Below, one piece after another: positions 26,022-33,736 of a stretch of DNA of 64,000 bases. This DNA is from Bradyrhizobium diazoefficiens (GTDB lineage: Bacteria; Pseudomonadota; Alphaproteobacteria; Rhizobiales; Xanthobacteraceae): positions 372,001 through 436,000 of the forward strand of contig NZ_JAFCJJ010000002.1 in the NCBI RefSeq assembly GCF_018131015.1, written 5' to 3'. The notes below the pieces were generated by a model. That model did no database searches, was not told where the DNA came from, and saw only the letters and a program-made list of their open reading frames with translations. Position 1 is the first letter of the stretch. Each line of letters starts with the position of its first letter. A program made the position numbers and the translations under genes.

Positions 26022-26704
26022 TGGATGATTTCGGCCTCTATCCGCGCGAGGAGCAGTTCGATCCCCTCGGCGTGATGCTGTTCAAGGCGCTGCAGGTGAT
26101 CGCCTTCCTGTTCTTCCTCGCCCTGCTTGCGGTCTCGCCGGACTCCAAGGAGGGCAAGATCGACTCCAAGGCCGAGTTCATCATCACGCTGGACTGGCCC
26201 GACAATCACCCCGACGACCTCGACCTGTTCGTGCAGGACCCGGCCGGCAACATCGCCTGGTATCGCCACCGCGAGGCCGGCTTCCTGACGCTCGACCGCG
26301 ACGACCGGGGCGGGGCCAACGACTTCATCATCGTCAACGGCAAGAAGATCGCCTCGCCCATCCGCGAGGAGATCGTGACGGTGCGCGGCATCCTGGCCGG
26401 CGAATACGTTGTCAACGTCTCGCATTTCGTGGCTACGACCGGCGAGCCGGTCCAGGCCAATGTGAAGGTGCAGAAGCTCAATCCGACGGCGCAGGTGGTC
26501 TTCGACAACAAGTTCACGCTCGATCACACCGGCGACGAGAAGACCGCGGTGCGGTTCCGGCTCGACGCGGAGGGCAAGGTGGTCAATGTCGACCAGCGGC
26601 CGAAATCGCTGCTGGAGACGTTCCGCAGCAGTTGGCGCAACGGGGCCGATCTCGATCCGCGGACCGGTGTGAGCAGGAACGCCGTGAGGGTGCGCCGTGA
26701 GTGA
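26018..26704 (+). CDS. Single-pass membrane protein with YfaP/DUF2135-like domain
   Basis: This 228-aa protein has a short cytoplasmic N-terminus (MMDDFGLYPREEQFDPLG), one membrane helix near residues 22-40 (LFKALQVIAFLFFLALLAV) and a periplasmic beta-rich domain with PDDLDLFVQDPAGNIAWYRH and EAGFLTLDRDDRGGANDFI. The DLDLfVxDPxG pattern resembles the YfaP/DUF2135 fold. Topology and position match those of ExbD/TolR, the usual partner of the preceding channel, although the periplasmic domain is different. ATG 26018 overlaps the previous stop (ATGA). Function is not known; the pairing is my inference. Confidence 0.7.
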   Translation: MMDDFGLYPREEQFDPLGVMLFKALQVIAFLFFLALLAVSPDSKEGKIDSKAEFIITLDWPDNHPDDLDLFVQDPAGNIAWYRHREAGFLTLDRDDRGGANDFIIVNGKKIASPIREEIVTVRGILAGEYVVNVSHFVATTGEPVQANVKVQKLNPTAQVVFDNKFTLDHTGDEKTAVRFRLDAEGKVVNVDQRPKSLLETFRSSWRNGADLDPRTGVSRNAVRVRRE

Positions 26705-27302
26705 TCTGCAGACGGTCATCCTCACGCTGTCGGTCGCCTACGCCGTGATCGGCGCGCTGCTGCTGGTCGTGCTGGTCTATGCGCGGCTGCACTGGTCGTT
26801 CAAGGCGGTCGCGGTGGTGGTCACCAGCGCCTTCTACGTCGTCAGCTTCACCGAGATGCGCGGGCTGCTCGGCTGGGCCAGCACCGACCGGCTGCCTGCG
26901 ACCTTCAAGCTGCTGAAGTCCCGCATCGTCGAGCCGCATTCGCTGGAAGGCGATCCCGGCTCGATCTATCTCTGGGTCGAGCAGCTCGACGAGGGCAATC
27001 GCCCGAGCGGCATCCCGCGGGCCTTCCGCGTGCCCTACGAGGACAGGCTGGCGGAGAAGACCCACGCGGCGGAGAATGAGATCGCGGCCGGGCATCCGCA
27101 AGGCGGACGCGCGGCGGATTTCGGCGGCGGCAACGGCTCGCTCATCGACATGGTCCGGGAATATGTGACGCCGAAGACCATTTTGGAGACCACCGGCGGG
27201 GATTCCTCGACCGGCGAGTTCATCGCGCCGCCCGCCGGCGCGCAAGGCGCCGTGTTCACGCCGCTGCCGCCGCCCCGGATGCCGCCGAAGGACGAGCAAT
27301 AG
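26697..27302 (+). CDS. Two-pass membrane protein with proline/glycine-rich tail (unknown function)
   Basis: This 201-aa protein has two membrane helices near residues 6-28 (VILTLSVAYAVIGALLLVVL) and 36-55 (FKAVAVVVTSAFYVVSFTEM), then a soluble region with a beta-like segment (GSIYLWVEQLDEGNRPSGIP) and a low-complexity C-terminus ending FTPLPPPRMPPKDEQ. GTG 26697 overlaps the preceding gene by eight bases. I recognise no family. Tight coupling with the ExbB-like and YfaP-like genes suggests one complex. Confidence 0.75.
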   Translation: MSDLQTVILTLSVAYAVIGALLLVVLVYARLHWSFKAVAVVVTSAFYVVSFTEMRGLLGWASTDRLPATFKLLKSRIVEPHSLEGDPGSIYLWVEQLDEGNRPSGIPRAFRVPYEDRLAEKTHAAENEIAAGHPQGGRAADFGGGNGSLIDMVREYVTPKTILETTGGDSSTGEFIAPPAGAQGAVFTPLPPPRMPPKDEQ

Positions 27303-27430
27303 GCCCTTCACCATGAGGCCGGCCGCGCGCTGGAAAACCGCGCCGCGCTGGCGCATGCTGTTGACGTCCCTCAAATCGGCTCGATCGGCTCCCGGGTAGG
27401 GTTCAAGCGGGGTTTGAGGGTGGAGGGTGC

Positions 27431-28171
27431 GTGCTTCTCGCTGTCTTCTCGGATATCCACGGCAACCGGCAGGCGTTCGAGGCCTGCCTGAAGCTCGCCC
27501 GCGCCAAGGGCGCGGAACGGTTTGTCCTGCTCGGCGATCTCGTCGGCTACGGCGCCGATCCCGAATGGGTCGTGGATACCGCGATGGAACTGGTCGCCGA
27601 GGGGGCCATCGCCGTCCGCGGCAACCATGACGAAGCCGTCAACACCACGAGCGAGGCCATGAATGCCGAGGCGCAGATCGCGATCGAGTGGACCCGCGGG
27701 CGTCTCGACGTCGGACAGCGGCGGTTCCTGGCGGAGCTACCGATGCTGGTGGAGGACAGTGATCGCCTGTTCGTGCACGCCGAGGCGTCAAGCCCCCAGC
27801 GCTGGAGCTATGTCCGCTCGACGGCGGATGCCGCCAAGAGTCTGATCGCGACGCCGTCCCACGTCACCTTCTGCGGCCATATTCACCGACCCGCGCTCTA
27901 CTCGATGTCGGTGACGGCGAAGATGACGAGCTTCGTGCCGAAGACCGATGTTCCCGTGCAGCTCCTGCGCGGGCGGCAGTGGCTTGCCGTGCTCGGCGCG
28001 GTCGGCCAGCCCCGCGACGGCGACCCCTCCGCGGCCTTCGTCCTGTTCGACACGGTGTCGTGCCAGATCACCTATTGCCGCGCCCCCTACGACGTCGAGA
28101 CGGCGGCGGGCCGCATCCGCGAGAACGGCCTGCCGCCCTGGCTCGCCGACCGCCTGTCGCAGGGACGCTAG
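27431..28171 (+). CDS. Metallophosphoesterase family protein
   Basis: This 246-aa calcineurin-like phosphoesterase has all metal-binding motifs: AVFSDIHGNRQAF, LLGDLVGYGADP, VRGNHDEAV, FVHAEAS and FCGHIHRPALY. Such enzymes act on phosphoproteins, nucleotides or phosphodiesters. GTG 27431 has GGAGG about six bases upstream. It lies 128 bp after the membrane operon and 6 bp before a kinase gene, so it forms a phosphatase-kinase pair; a role in reversing the kinase is an inference. Confidence 0.9.
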   Translation: MLLAVFSDIHGNRQAFEACLKLARAKGAERFVLLGDLVGYGADPEWVVDTAMELVAEGAIAVRGNHDEAVNTTSEAMNAEAQIAIEWTRGRLDVGQRRFLAELPMLVEDSDRLFVHAEASSPQRWSYVRSTADAAKSLIATPSHVTFCGHIHRPALYSMSVTAKMTSFVPKTDVPVQLLRGRQWLAVLGAVGQPRDGDPSAAFVLFDTVSCQITYCRAPYDVETAAGRIRENGLPPWLADRLSQGR

Positions 28172-28177
28172 AGGCCG

Positions 28178-29611
28178 ATGCCAAAAACTCTGGTCAAGCC
28201 CGGCGCGGAGATCGACGGCTACACCATCGGCGAATGCGTCCATGCCGGCGGCATGGCGACGCTGTGGACCGTGACGCATCCCGGCATCGACGTGCCGCTG
28301 CTGATGAAGATTCCGCGGGTGTCCGAGGGCGAGGACCCCGCCGCGATCGTCTCCTTCGAGATGGAGATGATGATCCTGCCGCGGCTTGCAGGTCCGCATG
28401 TGCCGGCCTGCTTCGGCACCGGCGATTTCGCCCGCCAGGCCTATGTCGTGATCGAGCGCATCGCCGGCACCACGCTCTACAAGCGGCTGCCGGACCTGCC
28501 GCTGCCTTACGAGGAAGCGCGGCTTCTGGTCGCGAAGATCGCGGCGGCGCTCGCCGATTTGCATCGGCAGAACGTGATCCATCACGACGTCAAGCCGAGC
28601 AGCATCATGTTCCGCGAGACCGGCGAGGCGGTGCTGATCGACTACGGCCTGTCTCACCACGACCATCTGCCGGATCTTCTGCAGGAGGAGTTCCGCCTGC
28701 CTTACGGCACCGCGCCCTACATGGCGCCGGAGCGGCTCCTGGGCGTGCGCGACGATCCGCGCAGCGACCTGTTTTCGCTCGGCGTGCTGCTCTATTTCTT
28801 CACCACCGGCGAGCGGCCGTTCGGCGAGGGCGAGACGCTGCGGGCGATGCGGCGCCGGCTGTGGCGCGATCCCCAGCCGCCGCGCGCACTTCGCGCCGAT
28901 TATCCGCCGTGGCTCCAGGAAGTGGTGCTGCGATGCCTCGAGATCGAGCCGGTGTGGCGCTATCCGACCGCGGCGCAACTCGCCTTCGATCTTGCCCATC
29001 CGGACCAGGTCAAGCTCACCGTGCGCTCGAAGCGGATCAAGCGCGACCCGATGCGCGTCGCCTGGCGCCGCCGCTTCAACCAGGGCGTCATGGCGCCGCG
29101 CGCGAAATCGGATGTCGCCGCCCAGATCGCCTCCAGCCCGATCATCGCGGTGGCGCTCGATACCGCCGAAGGCGCGGCGGAATTGAACGAGGCGTTGCGC
29201 GTCACCACGGAGCGGATTCTCGCCACGCTGCCGTCAGCCCGGCTCGCCTGCGTGAACGTATTGAAGCTCAACCGCATCGCGATCGACCGGACGCTGGACG
29301 AGCAGGGCTCCAACAAGCATATCGACCGCCTGGTGGCGCTCCGGCATTGGGCCACGCCCCTGAAGCTCGACGAGAGCCGGCTGACGGTTCATGTGCTGGA
29401 GGCGGTCGATCCGGCCGCGGCGCTGCTGGAGTTCGCCGAGGTCAACCAGGCCGACCATGTCATCATCGGCGCGCGACAGAGCTCGTTCCGCCGCACGCTG
29501 CTCGGCAGCGTCTCGGCCAAGGTGGCGGCGGAAGCGGCCTGCACCGTCACCGTGGTGCGGCCGCCGCGGATGGCGGTGGATGCGGCAGAGGCTGGCGAGG
29601 GGACGGGCTAA
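28178..29611 (+). CDS. Serine/threonine protein kinase fused to a universal stress protein domain
   Basis: This 477-aa protein has an Hanks-type kinase domain (about residues 14-280) and a UspA-like domain (about 335-465). Kinase motifs are Lys44 (LLMKIPR), the catalytic loop H135-H-D-V-K-P-S-S, D155-Y-G in place of DFG, and MAPERL (APE). The loop Asn that binds Mg is Ser142, so catalysis may be weak. The Usp part ends with GARQSSFRRTLLGSVSAKV and CTVTVVRP, close to the nucleotide-binding pattern. It lies 6 bp after the phosphoesterase gene. Substrates are unknown. Confidence 0.9.
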   Translation: MPKTLVKPGAEIDGYTIGECVHAGGMATLWTVTHPGIDVPLLMKIPRVSEGEDPAAIVSFEMEMMILPRLAGPHVPACFGTGDFARQAYVVIERIAGTTLYKRLPDLPLPYEEARLLVAKIAAALADLHRQNVIHHDVKPSSIMFRETGEAVLIDYGLSHHDHLPDLLQEEFRLPYGTAPYMAPERLLGVRDDPRSDLFSLGVLLYFFTTGERPFGEGETLRAMRRRLWRDPQPPRALRADYPPWLQEVVLRCLEIEPVWRYPTAAQLAFDLAHPDQVKLTVRSKRIKRDPMRVAWRRRFNQGVMAPRAKSDVAAQIASSPIIAVALDTAEGAAELNEALRVTTERILATLPSARLACVNVLKLNRIAIDRTLDEQGSNKHIDRLVALRHWATPLKLDESRLTVHVLEAVDPAAALLEFAEVNQADHVIIGARQSSFRRTLLGSVSAKVAAEAACTVTVVRPPRMAVDAAEAGEGTG

Positions 29612-29640
29612 GGCGCCGCGAGAGCGGGGCGTGCCCTGGA

Positions 29641-29832
29641 TCAGATGGTGTGGGCGGTGCGGATGGCGTGCTTGCGGCGGATCGGCCAGCTGAAGCGCGG
29701 GCCATTGTCGCCGTGGTCGGCATGACCGCCGAAATACTGGATGATCTCGCGGCAGGGTTCGCAATGGAAGAGGTTGCGTGACGCGGCTGCCTTGGTCATT
29801 TCCTTCAGGCAGTTCGGGCAGTGCGGTTTCAT
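29641..29832 (-). CDS. 63-aa zinc-ribbon-like small protein
   Basis: The protein begins MKPHCPNCLKEMTKAAASRN and contains HCEPCREIIQYFGGH, so two CxxC pairs could bind zinc. The rest is polar with no clear fold (DNGPRFSWPIRRKHAIRT). The start ATG 29832 follows the stop of the next small gene by 23 bases. It is the third of three tiny same-strand genes. The ORF extends upstream, but only the part from this Met looks protein-like. Confidence 0.6.
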   Translation of the reverse strand: MKPHCPNCLKEMTKAAASRNLFHCEPCREIIQYFGGHADHGDNGPRFSWPIRRKHAIRTAHTI

Positions 29833-29855
29833 CAGTTTGGTTCGCCTTGCGGATT

Positions 29856-30017
29856 TCAATGGCGGATCGTGAGATCCTTGTCGGTGGTGTCGGGCCCGGC
29901 GTCGTCGCCCATCTCGCCTTCGGTGCTTTCGAGCCGGCCGAAGAAATCGGCCAGATCCGGATGCGGGCGGCGCGGGATGCGGCACCTGCGCTTCGGCTGA
30001 CGCTTGACGAGGTGCAT
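29856..30017 (-). CDS. 53-aa hypothetical small protein
   Basis: The frame begins MHLVKRQPKRRCRIPRRPHP, basic at the N-terminus, then acidic (DLADFFGRLESTEGEMGDD). No family is recognised. ATG 30017 lies four bases after the stop of the 47-aa membrane protein gene, which supports co-translation, although no strong ribosome binding site is seen. Confidence 0.4.
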   Translation of the reverse strand: MHLVKRQPKRRCRIPRRPHPDLADFFGRLESTEGEMGDDAGPDTTDKDLTIRH

Positions 30018-30021
30018 GGCT

Positions 30022-30165
30022 TCAGGTCCGGCGACGGATGCGGCGGAAGTCGCCACGGGTCGATTCTGCCGGAATCTCCACCGGTCCGGCTGACGGACCG
30101 AACACCACGAAGGCACTGAACCCAAGCCACAACGCCACGCCAGTCCAAACCAGGGTCGTCGTCAT
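30022..30165 (-). CDS. 47-aa single-pass membrane protein
   Basis: The peptide begins MTTTLVWTGVALWLGFSAFV, forming one membrane helix, and ends in a basic tail (GDFRRIRRRT). The start ATG 30165 has GGGAG eight bases upstream. It opens a run of three tiny genes downstream of rpe and the PH-domain gene on the minus strand. Function is unknown. Confidence 0.6.
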   Translation of the reverse strand: MTTTLVWTGVALWLGFSAFVVFGPSAGPVEIPAESTRGDFRRIRRRT

Positions 30166-30254
30166 GATGTGCTCCCGCCAAAAAGGCTGGAATCACTAAC
30201 GGTGATTTGCGCGAATCAGGGAAGTCCGGGCGAGTACGGAATCAGGTTGTAATT

Positions 30255-30863
30255 TTAGGCATTGCGCGCCGCAGCATTGGTCAGGACCGCAGATTTGCGG
30301 GATTGATGCGGCCTCGGCAATTTACCTGCGCGTGCGACCTCGAGGATGTCCCGGACGCGCTGAGCGTCTCGCACACAGCGAAACCCGTAGCGGCCGGTGT
30401 AGTCGGTATCGGGTGAACGGGTCGACCGTCCCGACGCGAAGTTGAGGTGGCCGGCGCCACCGCCGACGTCGAGGATTTCAAGAACCGCGTCCATCGCCTG
30501 GAACGGGGTCTCACTCACCGTTCGTCTGCCCCAGGCCGTTCGCAGGATCAGCGCGCGGCGATCGGTGATCAGATAGAGCGTCTGCAGGTCCTGCAGCAGC
30601 AGCACCAGCGGCGCTGCAACCATCGCAACACCGAGCATCGCGAGAGGGTGGGCTGCCTGGCCGATCCAATCGTTCATGAAGGCGGCGCCGGTCAGCAGCA
30701 GCCAGGGGACTCCGATCCACCACAGCAATCGCCACATCATCATGTGGGCAACGCCGTCGGGCTGGCCCTGCCAGACCACCTGTTCGCCGTCCTGCAGGGA
30801 CTCGGCGACCAGGCGCCGCAGGCCTGCGGAGAACGGAGTAGCGCGAATTTCATCCATTCCCAT
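30255..30863 (-). CDS. PH domain-like (bPH) membrane protein
   Basis: This protein of 202 aa (or 200 aa from ATG 30857) has a short N-terminal segment with LQDGEQVVWQGQPDGVAHMM, two membrane helices (LLWWIGVPWLLLTGAAFM and AMLGVAMVAAPLVLLLQ) and then LYLITDRRALILRTAWGRRT, the strand pattern of bacterial PH-like domains. Function in the family is poorly known. The gene is 43 bp downstream of rpe on the same strand. Neither candidate start has a strong ribosome binding site. Confidence 0.75.
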   Translation of the reverse strand: MGMDEIRATPFSAGLRRLVAESLQDGEQVVWQGQPDGVAHMMMWRLLWWIGVPWLLLTGAAFMNDWIGQAAHPLAMLGVAMVAAPLVLLLQDLQTLYLITDRRALILRTAWGRRTVSETPFQAMDAVLEILDVGGGAGHLNFASGRSTRSPDTDYTGRYGFRCVRDAQRVRDILEVARAGKLPRPHQSRKSAVLTNAAARNA

Positions 30864-30906
30864 TGGTCGCAGCGGCCGCAAGGCCGGTTCGGACCGGGAA
30901 TGGCCG

Positions 30907-31608
30907 TCAGATCGCCTCGCCGCGCGCCCCCGCTGCCGCGTTGCGGATCGCGGCGATGTTGGCCCTGTAAGCCTCCTGCGTGCCGCCCCTGAACACGGAG
31001 GTGCCCGCGACGAAGGCGTTGGCGCCGGCCGCCGCCAGCGCCCCTGCAACGTCGGGGCCGACGCCGCCGTCAACCTCGATGTCGATCGGCCGGCCCGCGG
31101 TCATCGCGCGGATGTCGCGGATCTTGCCGATCGCCGAGGGGATGAAGGCCTGGCCGCCGAAGCCGGGATTGACCGACATCACCAGCACGAGGTCGACGAG
31201 GTCGAGCACGTATTCGAGCGCGCTGATCGGCGTGCCCGGGTTGAGCGAGACGCCGGCCTTCTTGCCGAGCGCGCGGATCGCCTGGAGCGAGCGGTGCAGG
31301 TGCGGACCGGCTTCCGCATGCACGGTGATATGGTCGCAGCCGGCCTTGGCGAAGGCTTCGAGATAGGGATCGCAGGGCGAGATCATCAGATGCGCGTCGA
31401 AGATCTTCTTGCTGTGCGGGCGCATCGCCTTGATGACGTCGGGGCCGTAGGAGATGTTCGGCACGAAGTGCCCGTCCATCACGTCGAGATGGATCCAGTC
31501 GGCGCCGGCCGCGTCCACGCTGCGGACCTCCTCGCCGAGCTTCGAGAAATCCGAGGCCAGGATCGAGGGCGCGATGGCCAGGGGGCGGGGGGCGAAGGCT
31601 TGGGTCAT
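30907..31608 (-). CDS. rpe: Ribulose-phosphate 3-epimerase
   Basis: This 233-aa TIM-barrel enzyme interconverts ribulose 5-phosphate and xylulose 5-phosphate in the pentose phosphate and Calvin cycles. Motifs are [71 protein letters not shown] and [13 protein letters not shown] 31608 gives the conserved N-terminus. The in-frame extension upstream to 32274 reads through an opposite-strand gene and is discarded. Confidence 0.97.
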   Translation of the reverse strand: MTQAFAPRPLAIAPSILASDFSKLGEEVRSVDAAGADWIHLDVMDGHFVPNISYGPDVIKAMRPHSKKIFDAHLMISPCDPYLEAFAKAGCDHITVHAEAGPHLHRSLQAIRALGKKAGVSLNPGTPISALEYVLDLVDLVLVMSVNPGFGGQAFIPSAIGKIRDIRAMTAGRPIDIEVDGGVGPDVAGALAAAGANAFVAGTSVFRGGTQEAYRANIAAIRNAAAGARGEAI

Positions 31609-31861
31609 GGCGCGGTTTCCCGTGGCGGCCGTGAAGGAGGAACCCCGCCTAACATGGGCTTCCCAGCCGGGCAATGCAGGGGCAGCCAGCTTCCTGTGGG
31701 CGGAAATTTCTGCCGCGACCGGCATGAATTGCCGGTGTTCCCGAGTCATGGCGGGCGCGGTGGAGACGGATTTCATTGAGCTTTTTGCGCTGGCACGACG
31801 CTTGCTGATCCTCCCTCGAGAACATTGGCCGCGGGAAGCCGCGACAGTTTGGAGTTGTGCA
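31609..31861. other. Divergent gap between rpe and the EF-hand gene
   Basis: These 253 bases hold no supported gene. They should contain the promoters of rpe (leftward) and of the EF-hand gene (rightward). No clear promoter or operator stands out by eye. Confidence 0.4.
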
Positions 31862-32584
31862 ATGTTGTTCGCCCTCGGCGCGGTATCGAGTGCGCTCGAT
31901 ATGATCCAGTCGCTGACGAATTCGAAGCCGTCGGCGCCGCAAGATGCGACCAATCCGTTCGCGCTCGACAGCGGCAGCACGAGTGGCGGCACGACGTCGT
32001 CGGCCAATGCGAGCAAACTTCCGCAGATCTCGCCGGAGACGATGAACGCGCTGTTCGCCGCGCAGAGCCAGTCCTCGCCCAGCACCGGCGTGGCCACGTC
32101 GAGCGCGACCACAAGGGACGCGGCGCTGAAGCACCTGTTCTCGCAGATCGACGCCGACGGCGACGGCAAGATCACCAAGACGGAATTCGAGGACGCGCTC
32201 GGTGCTGGCGGCACCAATCTGGCAAAGGCCGACGACGTCTTTTCGAAGATGGATGCGGATGCCGACGGCGGCATCAGCCTCGACGAGATGTCGAAGGCGC
32301 TGAAGAGCGGCCATCACGGCCACCGTGCGCAAGCCGCCGATGGCGATGGATCGGATTCCGCCGCGAAGCCGCGTGCCGGGTCGACCTCGACCACGACGAC
32401 CAACGCCGACGGCTCGACCACCACCACCGTCACTTATGCCGACGGCTTCAAGATGTCGACGACGGTGCCGGGCGCCTCCGGCTCTCGCAACTCGGCTTAC
32501 GATCTGTTCGCGCAATTGATGCAGCAGCAAGGCGGGCAAGGGCAGGGCGCCTCAGCCGGCGCGTCGATGTCGATGAGCGTCTAA
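31862..32584 (+). CDS. EF-hand calcium-binding protein
   Basis: This 240-aa protein has two canonical EF-hand loops: D97[11 protein letters not shown]108 and D131[11 protein letters not shown]142. The N-terminal 85 residues are Ser/Thr/Ala-rich and the region after residue 165 is Thr/Ser-rich ([20 protein letters not shown]) with a Gln/Ser/Met-rich end. No classical signal peptide is clear, although residues 1-12 are hydrophobic. ATG 31862 has GGAG eight bases upstream. A calcium sensor or buffer role is expected; partner unknown. The stop codon overlaps a dispersed repeat. Confidence 0.88.
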   Translation: MLFALGAVSSALDMIQSLTNSKPSAPQDATNPFALDSGSTSGGTTSSANASKLPQISPETMNALFAAQSQSSPSTGVATSSATTRDAALKHLFSQIDADGDGKITKTEFEDALGAGGTNLAKADDVFSKMDADADGGISLDEMSKALKSGHHGHRAQAADGDGSDSAAKPRAGSTSTTTTNADGSTTTTVTYADGFKMSTTVPGASGSRNSAYDLFAQLMQQQGGQGQGASAGASMSMSV

Positions 32585-32680
32585 AGCGCGATGAGATTGG
32601 GATGAAGCGTCATCGCGCTTTAGGTTGTTGTTTGCGCATGATCTTTTCGGAAAACCGCTTCGCACTTTTCCGGATCATGC
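32583..32680. repeat. Composite dispersed palindromic repeat filling a convergent intergenic gap
   Basis: The first element is AAAGCGCGATGA (32583-32594) paired with TCATCGCGCTTT (32610-32621), a perfect 12-bp stem. The second is GCATGATCTTTTCGG to GATCATGC (32636-32680), the reverse of the element at 9427-9475. The left end overlaps the TAA of the EF-hand gene and the right end lies one base short of the stop codon of the convergent peptidase gene. It probably also terminates transcription. Confidence 0.88.
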
Positions 32681-32681
32681 A

Positions 32682-33680
32682 TTAGCCGAACCGGTCCTTC
32701 CAGGCCGGCAGGGCATCGGCGAAGGGCAGCGCCGCCGCGCTGTAAACGCCACGCGCGATCGCGCGGGCGACCACGTTGGCGGCGACCATGCCCAGTTCAG
32801 TGAGCTCGACCAGCGGCTCGATCGGCTTTGCGCAGGTCGCGGCCGCAAACAGCACGTCGCCGTCGAGCGGGGCATGCACCGGATAGATCGCGCGGGCAAA
32901 GCCGGTCTGGGCGATCATGGCAAGCCGCTTCGCCTGCGCCTTGGTCAGGGTGGCGTCGGTGACGACGAGGCCGATCGTCGTGTTTTCGCGCGCACTCGCC
33001 GCAGGCCCGCCCTTGATGCGCAGTTTCAGCATGTCGGGCGTAAACGCCTGCGGCAGTCCCCGGCCGCCGAACTCGCCGTTCACCTCGAACGGCGCCGCCC
33101 AGAACCAGGGACCGTCGCCGACCGTGACGCTGCCGACCGCATTGACGGCGACGATGGCGGCGACCTTGATGCCGCCGCTTGTCGTCGCGGACGCCGAACC
33201 GAGCCCGCCCTTGAGGTTCGCGGTGGTAGCGCCGAGACCTGCCCCGACGCTGCCGAGCGCAAAATCGCCGCCTGCGGCCGCAGCCGCGGCCTGATAGCCG
33301 AGATCGCGATAGGGCGAGAAGCGGCCCCAGGCCTTGTCGCCGCCGTTGAGCAGATCGAACATGATCGCGCCGGGCACGATCGGGATTACCGCGTCGCGAA
33401 TCCTGAAGCCGCGCCCCTGCTCGGCGAGCCAGGCCTGGATGCCGCCGCCGGCATCGAGTCCGAACGCCGAGCCGCCGGAGAGCGCGATCGCATCGACGCG
33501 CTCGACCGTGTTGGCGAGGTCGAGCAGCGCGTCCTCGCGCGTGCCGGGCCCGCCGCCGCGGACGTCGATCGCCGCGACGGCCGCCTGGTCGAACAGGATC
33601 GCGGTCGTGCCCGAGGCGAGTTTCGTATCGTCGGCATGGCCGACGCGGACGCCGGCGATATCGGTCAGGAGATTTTTCAA
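32682..33680 (-). CDS. P1/S58 family peptidase (DmpA-like aminopeptidase)
   Basis: This 332-aa protein begins MKNLLTDIAGVRVGHADD and contains RGGGPGTREDALLD, ALSGGSAFGLDAGGGIQAWL, GSVGAGLGATTANLKGGLGS and TTIGLVVTDATLTKAQ, all typical of the P1 family. These are N-terminal nucleophile hydrolases that self-cleave into two chains; I did not fix the cleavage residue. The substrate may be D-amino acid amides or beta-peptides. ATG 33680 is the start. Its stop adjoins the repeat that separates it from the EF-hand gene. Confidence 0.9.
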   Translation of the reverse strand: MKNLLTDIAGVRVGHADDTKLASGTTAILFDQAAVAAIDVRGGGPGTREDALLDLANTVERVDAIALSGGSAFGLDAGGGIQAWLAEQGRGFRIRDAVIPIVPGAIMFDLLNGGDKAWGRFSPYRDLGYQAAAAAAGGDFALGSVGAGLGATTANLKGGLGSASATTSGGIKVAAIVAVNAVGSVTVGDGPWFWAAPFEVNGEFGGRGLPQAFTPDMLKLRIKGGPAASARENTTIGLVVTDATLTKAQAKRLAMIAQTGFARAIYPVHAPLDGDVLFAAATCAKPIEPLVELTELGMVAANVVARAIARGVYSAAALPFADALPAWKDRFG

Positions 33681-33736
33681 GGCGGCTCCGTCGGCAGAAG
33701 CATTCCCATCAGCGATAGCCCACGGCCGTCACGGGC

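Noticed and set aside
25236..27302. Zorya-type defence system (ZorA/ZorB with ExbB-like channel)
   Set aside because: The channel protein is short (261 aa) with no long ZorA tail, the partner lacks an OmpA-type peptidoglycan-binding domain, and no ZorC, ZorD or ZorE is present.
27303..27430. A promoter with TTGACG near 27361 for the phosphoesterase-kinase pair
   Set aside because: A TTGACG-like hexamer is present but no acceptable -10 hexamer lies 16-18 bases downstream.
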